Shown here piece after piece: positions 42,964 to 51,061 of a stretch of 64,000 bases of DNA. The DNA is from Agreia sp. VKM Ac-1783. GTDB lineage: Bacteria > Actinomycetota > Actinomycetes > Actinomycetales > Microbacteriaceae. The notes beneath the pieces were generated by a model. It was not told the origin of the DNA. It saw only the letters and a list, made by a program, of their open reading frames with translations, and did not search any database. The stretch is taken from contig NZ_FXWI01000003.1 in NCBI RefSeq assembly GCF_900177765.1, forward strand, positions 62,001 to 126,000, written 5' to 3'. The position numbers were made by a program, and so were the translations under genes. The stretch's first letter is position 1, and each line of letters begins with the position of its first letter.

Positions 42964-45168
42964 TCAGGATGCGGTGAGTCGGCGACGCCGTCGCAGCAGC
43001 AGGCCGGCCCCGGTCGCCAGCGCGAGCACGGAGAGTGCAGCCGCGAGGGCGAGGGGAGCGGTCGACATGCCTGTGTCGGCCAGCGGCCGGGTCGAGCTCG
43101 CCTGCGGTGAGACGAAGTTCTGCCCGATCGCGCCGTTGCCCAGCTCGCCGCCTGAGCCGGAGCCAGAGCCAGATCCGGTTTCGGGTGTTCCGGTTCCCGG
43201 CGAACCCGACCCGCTGCCGGGCCCGGTTCCGGGATCGACCGGAGTGGGAACATCCGGAGCGTCTGCCGTGATCGCCGCCACCCGCACTCGCGCGCCCAGG
43301 CCGAGCATGTCGTTCACGTCGACGCCGGTCACCGAAAAGCCGTCGGCCGCGCCCTTCTGCAGGTTGAGCGTGATCACCGCGGATCGTCCGGCGAGCTGCA
43401 CCACCGTGTTGGGTGCGATCTCGCCAGCGGGGATGGTCTGGCCGTCCACGGTTCCTCCGCCGGTGGTCATGGTCGCGCCGGTCTTCGTCAGTGCCACGCG
43501 GATGTTGCTGAGCGACACCTCGAGACTCGACCCCGGGTAGAGCGTGAGCGAGTCGACCTGGGCCGTCGCGGTGTCCGCGGCATTGGATGCGCGTGCTCCG
43601 GTCGCCGAGATCTGCCCGGCGACGCCGTCGGTCACGGTCGCGACCTCGAGCTGAGCGGCGCCGAGGGTGGCTGCGTCAGGCGAAGCAGCCGACGAAGCCG
43701 TTTCAGACGAAGCAGTGTCAGGCCGCACCACGTCGGAGTTCGCCACGGCGTTCGGCGCCTTCGCGCTCGCGGCGGCCGCGGCAGCGGCATCCGGTGTCAC
43801 GAGAGCGACGGGCGACACGACCGAGGGGCCGGATGCGCTGAGCGCGTAGGCGTAGCGGCTCGGCAGCGGCGAATCGGGCTGGGGCGTCGGCTCGGGGTCG
43901 GGCGTGGGAACCGTGCTCGGAGCCGACCACCTCACCGTGCCGAGCGCGACCGACGGGTAGGTTCCGGTGAGGTCGGTGTAGTGCACGGCCGTGATGAGCA
44001 CGCTGCCGTCGGGCTGCGCGACCCGCTCGTTGAAGCGCACGGTCACGCGCGGGGTGCCTTGAGCGTCGAGGCCCGTATAGAGGTCGGTTCCGGTGTTGAT
44101 CCAGACCCCGTTCACGAAGAGCCCCGAGTTCGAGCCCGGGAACGACACCACAGAGCTGCCGTCTGCGGCCACGTCGAGCGCGAGCCCGTACACGCGGAAC
44201 GCCGACCACATGTACTCGCCGACCGACGAGGTGTCGGGCACCTGCGTGAAGCTGTCGATCAAGACCTTCGCGGCGCTGTCGTCGGTGCGGCTGACGGTGA
44301 CGCCCTTCGCGGCGATCGGCGGGGTCGGGGCAGAGAACGTGGCGTCGGTCTTGGTTCCCGAAGCGGTGAGGCTGGGCTCGCCCGCCACGATCGGCGTTCC
44401 ATTCGGAGCGGTCACGGTGATGCCCGACACGAGTGCCGGGGTGGTGGCCGGCGCAGCAGGGGTGCAGGCGACCTGGCCGAGCTTCACTCGCCAGATCTCC
44501 GACGAGCCGGCCTCGGCCTCGATGCGCAACGCGGTGGTCTGAGAACGACCCGACGCATCCGTTGTGCGCTCGCCGATGTAGAGCTTGGTGGCGCCCCAGG
44601 TCGACGACACGGGCAGGTCGACGGTGTAACCGGTGGCGATGCGTGCCGGGTCGAGGGCGTCGACGCCGTTTACCGTGAGGGTGTCGAACGACACGGTGCT
44701 CGATCCGTCGGCGGTGCACTCAGAGGTGAGTCCGGTGAACGTCACGGGCACGCGGTCGCGCAGCTGGAACGTTCCCGACGCGATCGTCGAGCGAGCCCCG
44801 TCAGATGCGGCCCGCGAGACGAGCCCCTCGGTGCGCGTAGTGTTCAGCTTGTAGAGGTCGCCGGTGGAGGCGGCGTTCTGCGTGACCGTGTCGCCCGAGG
44901 TCCAGTCGGCGAGCGGGGTGGAGGCCTGCAGGGTTCCCCCGTCGGAGTCGAGCATCTGCACGCCGAAGGCGCTGTTGGCAGGGCCGGACTTGGTGGCGGC
45001 CGTCTTGGCTGCGGCCTCAACGAGGGTCGCGCTCGCGGTCGAGGTTCCGGATGCCGCGGGTGCGGCGATCGCGGTTGTCGCGGCGGTCGCCGTGAAGCCG
45101 AGCGCGAGCATCCCCGCGAGGGCCGCGGCGGTCACGAGCCGCATGGAGCGGGAGGTGCGTCGAATCAT
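42964..45168 (-). CDS. LAxTG-anchored cell-surface protein
   Basis: 734-residue secreted, wall-anchored protein. It has a Sec signal (RLVTAAALAGMLALGFTA then AATTAIAAPA), long beta-rich extracellular parts, a Pro/Gly/Ser-rich spacer near residues 650-690 (GTGPGSGSGSPGTG), then the sorting signal RPLADTG followed by a hydrophobic helix and RRRRR. LAxTG is the motif used by class E sortases in actinobacteria. The first domain, ending LGQVAC, resembles choice-of-anchor P proteins. The start is set by the ATGA overlap with the protease gene, showing coupled production. Confidence 0.82.
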   Translation of the reverse strand: MIRRTSRSMRLVTAAALAGMLALGFTATAATTAIAAPAASGTSTASATLVEAAAKTAATKSGPANSAFGVQMLDSDGGTLQASTPLADWTSGDTVTQNAASTGDLYKLNTTRTEGLVSRAASDGARSTIASGTFQLRDRVPVTFTGLTSECTADGSSTVSFDTLTVNGVDALDPARIATGYTVDLPVSSTWGATKLYIGERTTDASGRSQTTALRIEAEAGSSEIWRVKLGQVACTPAAPATTPALVSGITVTAPNGTPIVAGEPSLTASGTKTDATFSAPTPPIAAKGVTVSRTDDSAAKVLIDSFTQVPDTSSVGEYMWSAFRVYGLALDVAADGSSVVSFPGSNSGLFVNGVWINTGTDLYTGLDAQGTPRVTVRFNERVAQPDGSVLITAVHYTDLTGTYPSVALGTVRWSAPSTVPTPDPEPTPQPDSPLPSRYAYALSASGPSVVSPVALVTPDAAAAAAASAKAPNAVANSDVVRPDTASSETASSAASPDAATLGAAQLEVATVTDGVAGQISATGARASNAADTATAQVDSLTLYPGSSLEVSLSNIRVALTKTGATMTTGGGTVDGQTIPAGEIAPNTVVQLAGRSAVITLNLQKGAADGFSVTGVDVNDMLGLGARVRVAAITADAPDVPTPVDPGTGPGSGSGSPGTGTPETGSGSGSGSGGELGNGAIGQNFVSPQASSTRPLADTGMSTAPLALAAALSVLALATGAGLLLRRRRRLTAS

Positions 45169-47036
45169 TTCTGTGCTCCGAACTGGTCGAGAAAAGTGGT
45201 GCCGCGGGGAATGCCGAGTCCGGTGACTCTGTCCCAGCCCGGCCCGGACTGCAGGGATTGGGGCTTGGTGTCCCACATGTAGAGGGTCTCGAGCCAGAGC
45301 GCGCCGGTCGACGGCGAGCGGCGGAACCACGTTGCCGCCGACGCCGGCTGCACGTCGGTGATGGCGGTCGAGCCGCTGAGCGCGTAGAACGAGGGCGTGG
45401 CGAGGCCGACGTGAACGCCGTTGCGCACCTTGGCGATGGCGACCATCGAGGCGACCATGGGGGTGGCGAGGCTCGTGCCGCCGTGCGGTTCGGCGCTGAC
45501 GCCGCCGTTCGACGGCGCGTTCACGATGAAGCCGGTGTTCGGGTCAGACAGCGACGCGACATCCGGAAGCAGTCGCTTGGTTCCCGGCTGAGCGATCTTG
45601 TCGCGCTGCCAGGAGGGGCGGTCGTAGTAGGCCGACTCTCCTCCGCCGGCGCCGTAGATGAAGCCGGGCGGAACGATGGCTCCGTTGCGGGCGAACCGGG
45701 TCTGCGTCTCCCAGCCGGCCTCGACGGCCACGCTGTTGTCGGCGTTCAGGCCGATGCTCATGCCGCCGACCGCGGTGACGTAGGGGCTCGAGGCGGGCGA
45801 CGCCACATCCGTGCCGTCTTGGTGGTCGCCGGCCTGGCTGTAGTCGCCGTCGTTTCCGGTCGAGGCGAAGATCGAGATGCCGCGCGAGGCGCCTTCGACG
45901 AGCACTCGCGTGAGCAGGGTGCGGTCGGCGGCGGTGTCGAGCTCTTCGGGAGCGCCGAAGGAGAGCGAGATGACGTCGGGGGCGCCGTTCTCGGGGGTGC
46001 CACTCTCGACCGCGTCGAGCAGTCGCAGGTAGAGCGACTGGGCCTCGCAGGTGTCGCTTCCCCAGTAGACGATGTTCGCGTCGGGTGCCATCGCGTGCAC
46101 GGCCTGCACGTCGAGGTGCTGCTCGACGGTCCACGAGCTGGGGCCACCGCAGCGGCTGTTGTTCGGGTTCGCCGGGGCGTGGTGCGTGTATTGCCCGTCG
46201 CGCAGGGGCTGCGCTCCGGCCTTGCTGAAGTAGGCGTTCGTGTTGGCCTCGACGGTCGCGTCGTCGAAGACCCCCACGATCGCGATGGTCGCTCCGGCGC
46301 CCGTGGCGTCGTCCGGCAGCTGGTGGATGGCGCGCAACTGCTGCGGACCGTAGCCGCACAGCGCGTTGGAGCGGTGCTCGACCGTGACCGACTCCGGCCA
46401 CTCGGAGCTGAGGGTCTGGCCCCAGTAGGCGGCGCAGTCGTCGCTGGTGATGGGAGCGGTGGCGGCGGGTGCTGCGGCTGCGGGTGCGGTGCCGGCGGTT
46501 GTGGCTGTGGCGCTCGCGGCGCTGGCCGATGTCGCCGACGCGTCCACGAGCGTGGGCTGCATCGCATCCGTACTCACGAGACCGGCGACGGTCTCGATGG
46601 CCGTCAGGTCAGCGGGCACCGACAGATCGGTGGTGGGCACAACGGCCGTGCGGCCATGGATGTCGGTGGTTGCGAAGGTCGTCGAGAAAGCGCGGGCGAA
46701 GTCGTCGTAGGAGCCGCTGATCGACTGGCTGCGCACGCTGTCGTGCTGGTCGCCGAGGTCGAGTCCGGCGGTGACGAGCCACGTGCGGGCGGCCGAGATG
46801 GATGCGGTGTCTGCGTTCTCGGTGAAGAGCACGACGGCCGAGGTGACGCCGTCGGGGGAGGTGGAGTCGCCGCTCGGCGCCGCGGATTTTGCCCAGTCGG
46901 GAGCGGTGTCGGGCAGCGAGTGTCGAGCGTCGGAGGGGGATGAGGTGCACGCGGTCAGAATGCCCGCGCACACGACCCCGACGATCAGGAAGGTGGATGC
47001 AGACATCACCGACCCGGGGGAACGCAAAGAGCGCAT
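45165..47036 (-). CDS. S53 family (sedolisin) serine protease, lipoprotein
   Basis: 623-residue secreted protease. An N-terminal signal with lipobox LTAC is followed by a pro-domain (about 55-160), an Ala/Thr-rich linker (about 165-195) and the sedolisin catalytic domain. Glu and Asp of the catalytic triad are in WTVEQHLDVQAVHAMAPDA and the nucleophile Ser is in PHGGTSLATPMVA; ISIFASTGNDGD carries the oxyanion Asp region. Sedolisins are acid-active carboxyl-serine peptidases. A perfect TGAGAAC-T-GTTCTCA palindrome lies 58 bp upstream. The downstream surface-protein gene overlaps it by ATGA, suggesting that the protein is its partner or substrate. Confidence 0.92.
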   Translation of the reverse strand: MRSLRSPGSVMSASTFLIVGVVCAGILTACTSSPSDARHSLPDTAPDWAKSAAPSGDSTSPDGVTSAVVLFTENADTASISAARTWLVTAGLDLGDQHDSVRSQSISGSYDDFARAFSTTFATTDIHGRTAVVPTTDLSVPADLTAIETVAGLVSTDAMQPTLVDASATSASAASATATTAGTAPAAAAPAATAPITSDDCAAYWGQTLSSEWPESVTVEHRSNALCGYGPQQLRAIHQLPDDATGAGATIAIVGVFDDATVEANTNAYFSKAGAQPLRDGQYTHHAPANPNNSRCGGPSSWTVEQHLDVQAVHAMAPDANIVYWGSDTCEAQSLYLRLLDAVESGTPENGAPDVISLSFGAPEELDTAADRTLLTRVLVEGASRGISIFASTGNDGDYSQAGDHQDGTDVASPASSPYVTAVGGMSIGLNADNSVAVEAGWETQTRFARNGAIVPPGFIYGAGGGESAYYDRPSWQRDKIAQPGTKRLLPDVASLSDPNTGFIVNAPSNGGVSAEPHGGTSLATPMVASMVAIAKVRNGVHVGLATPSFYALSGSTAITDVQPASAATWFRRSPSTGALWLETLYMWDTKPQSLQSGPGWDRVTGLGIPRGTTFLDQFGAQK

Positions 47037-47093
47037 AGAAGTACTTTCTCGATCAGAGTGTGAAGTGGCAGAGGAGCCGATTCGAACTCTAGC

Positions 47094-47108
47094 TGAGAAC
47101 TGTTCTCA
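47094..47108. promoter_or_regulatory. TGAGAAC palindrome, possible Zur-type operator
   Basis: TGAGAACTGTTCTCA, a perfect 7-1-7 palindrome 58 bp before the S53 protease start. A related site lies before the lipoprotein gene (52449-52473). The 7-1-7 geometry matches actinobacterial Zur boxes (TGAAAATGATTTTCA in Streptomyces); identity is inference. Confidence 0.6.
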
Positions 47109-47130
47109 TTAAACAATTGGCGGCATTCTG

Positions 47131-47295
47131 GCGCTGATCGAGTAGCGATCGCGAGGAACGAGCACCGCGTATCGAGATCACCGCACCATGGTCTCGATAC
47201 GCTTCGGCCGCGGGCGGCCTCGGGCTACTCGACCGGCGCAAGCACCTCGTTGATCGAGTAGCTGCGAGCCTGTCGAAGCGTCGACATCGCTCAGG
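47131..47295. repeat. Family A palindromic repeat plus partial copy
   Basis: A full copy at 47131-47240 (GCTGATCGAGTAGCG ... CTACTCGACCGGCGC) is followed by a half copy at 47248-47295 beginning TTGATCGAGTAGCTGCGAG. Together with the next two elements it fills most of the 480-bp gap between the protease and phospholipase genes. Confidence 0.8.
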
Positions 47296-47314
47296 GCGCT
47301 CCGCTACCTGCAGG

Positions 47315-47395
47315 GCTAACGGAGCACGATTTGAGCGCCACGCCGCCACTCCGGCATGCGGCTGCGGCGTGTCGTCCTGATCGTGCTCCGTTAGC
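47315..47395. repeat. 16-bp perfect inverted repeat
   Basis: GCTAACGGAGCACGAT (47315-47330) and its exact complement ATCGTGCTCCGTTAGC (47380-47395) are separated by 49 bases, which themselves contain GCCGCC/GGCGTG-type pairing. No second copy is seen in the window. Confidence 0.8.
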
Positions 47396-47426
47396 TCGCT
47401 TCGATGATCCGCGCTCGGGCGCCACG

Positions 47427-47490
47427 CGCATCCATTGCTGCCCAAACGCTCTGATCCTCACGAATCAGAGCGTTATGAGACGAATGGATG
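47427..47490. repeat. Hairpin repeat, family B
   Basis: CATCCATTGCTGCCCAAACG faces GACGAATGGATG, with inner arms ACGCTCTGAT and ATCAGAGCGT. It has the same architecture and partly the same sequence as 35043-35108. It ends 27 bp from the phospholipase stop codon. Confidence 0.7.
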
Positions 47491-47516
47491 CAACCGAGGC
47501 CCCCGACCGCCGCCTC

Positions 47517-49694
47517 CTACTCGATGCGCCCCGCGAAGCGGTAGCGGAACCCGTCACCCGTGTCGGCGGTGATGATCACGTCGTAGTACCCCGCGGCATC
47601 CAGGGGCCAGGCGAACCGCTCGGTCTGGCCGACCGCTACTGTGACCGACTGCGTCTCGTCGACGAAGTCGTTCGCCGCCAGGGAGTACGTGACCGGGGCG
47701 TTGCCCTCGTTCGCGAGCTCGAGCCGCAGCGACCGGCGCTCGCCCCGCACGGGATTGCCCGCGACGACGGGCACGGCTCCGGCGGCGCCAGCAGCGCGCA
47801 CCGTGCCGGCGAAGCGCCGCAGAAACCGGTCGGGCCCGTACACGCTGAAGTCGTACGTGCCACCGGTGGCCGCAGCACTCCAGGTGTAGGTGGCGGAGCT
47901 GCCCGTGGCCAGCGTGAAGGGCGTCGACTCGAACGGCAGATGCGCGTTGGCGAACACCTGGTGCGAGAAGCCCTGGTGTCCGGTGTTCTGCATGGTGAGC
48001 GTCACGGTCGCGGCGGCCCGGTCGACCTCGACGTTGGCGTGCTGCCGGTACGGAAGCGGCCGGTGCTGGGCCGTGCCGGCATCCTGCACCGGCATTGCCT
48101 GCGCGCCGATGGCGGGCTCGCGAATGTTGGGCTTCGCCATGTCGGCGTCTGCGGCGGCGACGAGCTTCTGCGTCACGCTGAGCGGCGGCACCTCGGCCGC
48201 GGTGGGCAGCGAGAAGTCAGGGTTCGCGAAGTCGAAGCACGAGGTGAGGTCGCCCGAGATAGTGCGTCGCCAGGCAGAGATATTGGGCTCGTGCACGCCC
48301 GTCCAGGTTTCGAGAAATCGGATGACTGACGTGTGGTCGAACACCTGCGAGTTGACCCAGCCGCCCCGGCTCCAGGGCGAGACCAGCGTGAGGGGCACCC
48401 GGGTGCCGTAGCCGATCGGCAGGCCATCCACGTATTCGCCGGCCGTGCCGGGCTCGGCGAGCGGGGGCAGCATGTGGTCGAAGTAGCCGTCGTTCTCGTC
48501 GAAGTTGAGAATGAGCACGGTGCTCGCCCAGGTGTCGGGGTTGCTCATCAGCGCCTGCACGACCGCGTTCGTGTAGTGCGCGCCGTAATCGGGGCTCGCC
48601 GCCGGGTGCTCGCTGTAGCCGTAGGGAGCGACGACGTATGAGACCGCGGGCAGGGTGTTCGAGGCCGCATCCTTGCCGAACTCGCTCAGGAGATAGGTGA
48701 CGTCGAGCCCGCGACCCGAGTCGGCCAGCCAGCCGTCATTCAGGCCGCCGCGCAGGGCGAGGTCGCGCACCGCCGGGTCTTTCGAGGCGAGGGCGTCGTG
48801 GTACTTCTGGAACAGCCAGAGCGGGTTGTCGCCGTAGTCGCCCACGTAGGGGTGGGTGCCGTCGTCGCCGACCTCGTTGTTGGCGTAGGTCTTGAAGGTG
48901 ACGCCGGCCTTCTGCAGGCGCTCGGGGTAGGTGCCCCAGGTGAAGACGGGCTTGTAGTCGTCGGGGTTGTCGGTGGCGGGGCCGCCGTGGTCGCCCTCGG
49001 GGTTGATGGTTCCCGTCCACTGGTAGAGGCGGTTCGGGGTCGTCGGGCCGATCACCGAGCAGTGATAGTGGTCGGCGATCGTGAACGACGAAGCGAGCGC
49101 GTGGTGAAACGGCAGGTCTTCTTGGGTGAAGTACCCCATGGTCTGCTGCGTCTTGGCCGCGACCCAGTTGTTCCAGGCGCCCTTGTTCCAGGCGGTGTGG
49201 CCGCCGCCCCACGAGTGGTCGAGACCGCCGGCGTTCTGCGCGTTGAAGTGGGTGCTGTCGAGGGCAAACGGCAGCATCACCCCGCCATCTGGCCGGGTCG
49301 GGTCGGGCTGGGCAAACGCGTTGCCGCCGCTCGGATACTCCACCATCTGCTTGTCGCCGAAGCCGCGAACGCCGCGCAGGGTGCCGTAGTAGTGGTCGAA
49401 CGAGCGGTTCTCCTGCATCAAGATCACGACGTGCTTCACGTCGATGATCGACTTGGTCGCCCCGGCTCGGGCGCTGGTCGCGAGACCGGATGCGGCTGCC
49501 GCCCTCTCGCCGAACGCTCCCGGCCCGGATGCGGCCGCGACCCCCGCAAGAATGGCGGCCGCCCCGCCGAGGAGGATGGAGCGCCGACTCAGGCCGGGCT
49601 TCACGTCGGCGTGATACGCCTTGGACTTGTCGAGGGGAGGCGCCGCATTCAGCGTGACGTCGGGGGCGTTCTTTTCGGGCTTGCTCGAGCTCAT
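47517..49694 (-). CDS. Secreted phospholipase C (phosphoesterase family)
   Basis: 725-residue exported phosphoesterase of the PlcH/PlcN-type phospholipase C family. It has a Tat signal (LSRRSILLGGAAAILAGVAAA), then the catalytic start HVVILMQENRSFDHYYGTL, with NFDENDGYFDHM and SPWSRGGWVNSQVFDHTS further on. Two C-terminal DUF756 beta domains follow (about 540-720). Length and domain order match phosphocholine-specific enzymes. ATG 49694 has AGGAA 8 bp upstream; a longer in-frame start at 49757 would put more than 40 residues before the Tat motif. It probably releases phosphate or choline from phospholipids, or acts as an acid phosphatase. Confidence 0.92.
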   Translation of the reverse strand: MSSSKPEKNAPDVTLNAAPPLDKSKAYHADVKPGLSRRSILLGGAAAILAGVAAASGPGAFGERAAAASGLATSARAGATKSIIDVKHVVILMQENRSFDHYYGTLRGVRGFGDKQMVEYPSGGNAFAQPDPTRPDGGVMLPFALDSTHFNAQNAGGLDHSWGGGHTAWNKGAWNNWVAAKTQQTMGYFTQEDLPFHHALASSFTIADHYHCSVIGPTTPNRLYQWTGTINPEGDHGGPATDNPDDYKPVFTWGTYPERLQKAGVTFKTYANNEVGDDGTHPYVGDYGDNPLWLFQKYHDALASKDPAVRDLALRGGLNDGWLADSGRGLDVTYLLSEFGKDAASNTLPAVSYVVAPYGYSEHPAASPDYGAHYTNAVVQALMSNPDTWASTVLILNFDENDGYFDHMLPPLAEPGTAGEYVDGLPIGYGTRVPLTLVSPWSRGGWVNSQVFDHTSVIRFLETWTGVHEPNISAWRRTISGDLTSCFDFANPDFSLPTAAEVPPLSVTQKLVAAADADMAKPNIREPAIGAQAMPVQDAGTAQHRPLPYRQHANVEVDRAAATVTLTMQNTGHQGFSHQVFANAHLPFESTPFTLATGSSATYTWSAAATGGTYDFSVYGPDRFLRRFAGTVRAAGAAGAVPVVAGNPVRGERRSLRLELANEGNAPVTYSLAANDFVDETQSVTVAVGQTERFAWPLDAAGYYDVIITADTGDGFRYRFAGRIE

Positions 49695-50076
49695 GATGCG
49701 CGTTCCTGCTTTCGGGTAGGCAGTAGTGCTTTTCGGGGTGTCGGCAGGCACGGGCAAGATGCCGCCGGGGTTCGTCTCCGCTGGGTGACGGAAGGGAATG
49801 ACGACTCAACCCTCACCCCGAAAGGTGGACGGTCAGTTGCGGATGCCTAGCGCACGAGCAAACGCGCTTTGAATTGCTGGACTGGGCCCACTAATACTCG
49901 ACTGCGCGTTAGCGACCGCTGAGGTCGTAGGGGTTCACCGCGGGGTTGCCGGCTCGGGCCGATCCCGTAGGGCGGCATCCAGCGAGAAGGTTGAATGTAA
50001 TTCGCTCGTCATTCACCCATCTTGTGCCGCACTCGGGGGATGGCATCGAAATCCCCCTGCTCATAAAGTCGCACAC
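49695..50076. other. Intergenic region without a gene
   Basis: 382 bp between the divergent phospholipase and exonuclease-BRCT genes. It holds the promoters (not identified with confidence) and the short duplicated 3' fragment at 49909. No structural RNA or palindromic operator was recognised. Confidence 0.6.
49909..49943 (-). pseudogene. Duplicated 3' end fragment of lipoprotein gene
   Basis: These bases encode, on the minus strand, NPYDLSGR followed by a stop, matching KPYDLSGR-stop at the end of the lipoprotein gene at 51062. About 32 bases align with three mismatches; similarity stops upstream. It looks like the remnant of a lost paralog or a short duplication flanking 50077-50964. Confidence 0.5.
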
Positions 50077-50964
50077 ATGGGTCTTAACTTCACAGCGATC
50101 GATTTTGAAACAGCCAACTTCGATCGGGGGTCTGTCTGTGCGGTGGGAATCACGAAGGTCGTCGATGGCGCGGTCGTGCAGAACGAGTCTTGGTTGGTGA
50201 AGCCTCCGACTGGTCTCGATTTCACCAATACCTATATTCACGGAATCGGACCTCAGCATGTGGTCGATGCTCCGTCGTGGGATTGGACTCTCGACCGTCT
50301 CCAAGCGCTGATGGATGGTGCCCCGCTCGTTGCGTACAGCGCGTTCGACAAGGGTGTCTACAACGCTGCGAACAAGATCCTCGATCTGCCGGATCGCGGG
50401 TTCGTTTTCTTGGATGCGTTGAGCGTGGTTCGTCAGCACGTCGCGTTGGATGGCTACCGCCTCCCTCGAGTGGTCGAGCATTTCGGTCTCTCGGATTTCA
50501 ATCACCACGAGGCAGGGGCCGATTCGCTGGCTTGCGCCCAGATCGCGCTTGCCATTGCTTCAGAGACCGGCGCCGTAACCATCGATGAGCTGTGGCACAA
50601 GGTGACCGAGCGTAAGCGCGTAAGTCGTGCTCGCCCGTATCAAAAGAAGGCAGCTCTGCCGGGTGCGAATGTCGAGGCCGACCCGGGCCACCCACTTTTC
50701 GGCGAGGTCGTCTGCTTCTCCGGTGATCTCGATTCCCATACCCGCCCCGAGGCACAGAAGCTCGTAGCCGACTTTGGTGCTTCCGTATCATCGGGCGTCA
50801 CGAAGAAGACGTCGCTCGTCGTCATGGGTGGCTTCGACCCGCGCACACTCAAGGCAGGTGCGACTCTCAGCTCGAAGGTCGAGCGCGCGATGGAACTCGC
50901 GAAGAAGGGCCAGCGTATCGAGATTGTGACTGAGCAGACTTTTCTCGAATTGATTCAGCTCTAG
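50077..50964 (+). CDS. DEDD 3'-5' exonuclease with C-terminal BRCT domain
   Basis: 295-residue protein. Residues 1 to about 180 form a DnaQ-like exonuclease with ExoI motif DFETAN (D9, E11), a middle Asp in VAYSAFDKGVY and the late HHEAGADSLACA carrying His/Asp of the DEDDh type. Residues about 205-290 form a BRCT domain (GEVVCFSGDLDSHTRPEAQK; GVTKKTSLVVMGG) like that of NAD-dependent ligase and Rfc1. Such exonuclease-BRCT proteins act in DNA repair or proofreading. It is flanked by two copies of a lipoprotein 3' end, which may mark insertion. Confidence 0.88.
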   Translation: MGLNFTAIDFETANFDRGSVCAVGITKVVDGAVVQNESWLVKPPTGLDFTNTYIHGIGPQHVVDAPSWDWTLDRLQALMDGAPLVAYSAFDKGVYNAANKILDLPDRGFVFLDALSVVRQHVALDGYRLPRVVEHFGLSDFNHHEAGADSLACAQIALAIASETGAVTIDELWHKVTERKRVSRARPYQKKAALPGANVEADPGHPLFGEVVCFSGDLDSHTRPEAQKLVADFGASVSSGVTKKTSLVVMGGFDPRTLKAGATLSSKVERAMELAKKGQRIEIVTEQTFLELIQL

Positions 50965-51061
50965 AGCGCTCGAGATAGCGCCAGGAAGTGTAGGTGGCGT
51001 CAGTTCGAGAGCCCTAACGTGCGGCGCCGGCCTTCGAACAGTACGTCGTGCCGCAGGTCGG

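Noticed and set aside
45258-46943. 561-codon plus-strand frame opposite the S53 protease
   Set aside because: Antisense shadow with Gly/Arg/Val-rich low-complexity product.
47094-47108. LexA/SOS box reading of TGAGAACTGTTCTCA
   Set aside because: Actinobacterial LexA boxes need GAAC-N4-GTTC; here the half-sites are one base apart.
49909-50508. 200-codon minus-strand frame across the exonuclease start
   Set aside because: Only its last eight codons resemble anything (the lipoprotein end); the rest is antisense to the exonuclease gene, so only a fragment is called.
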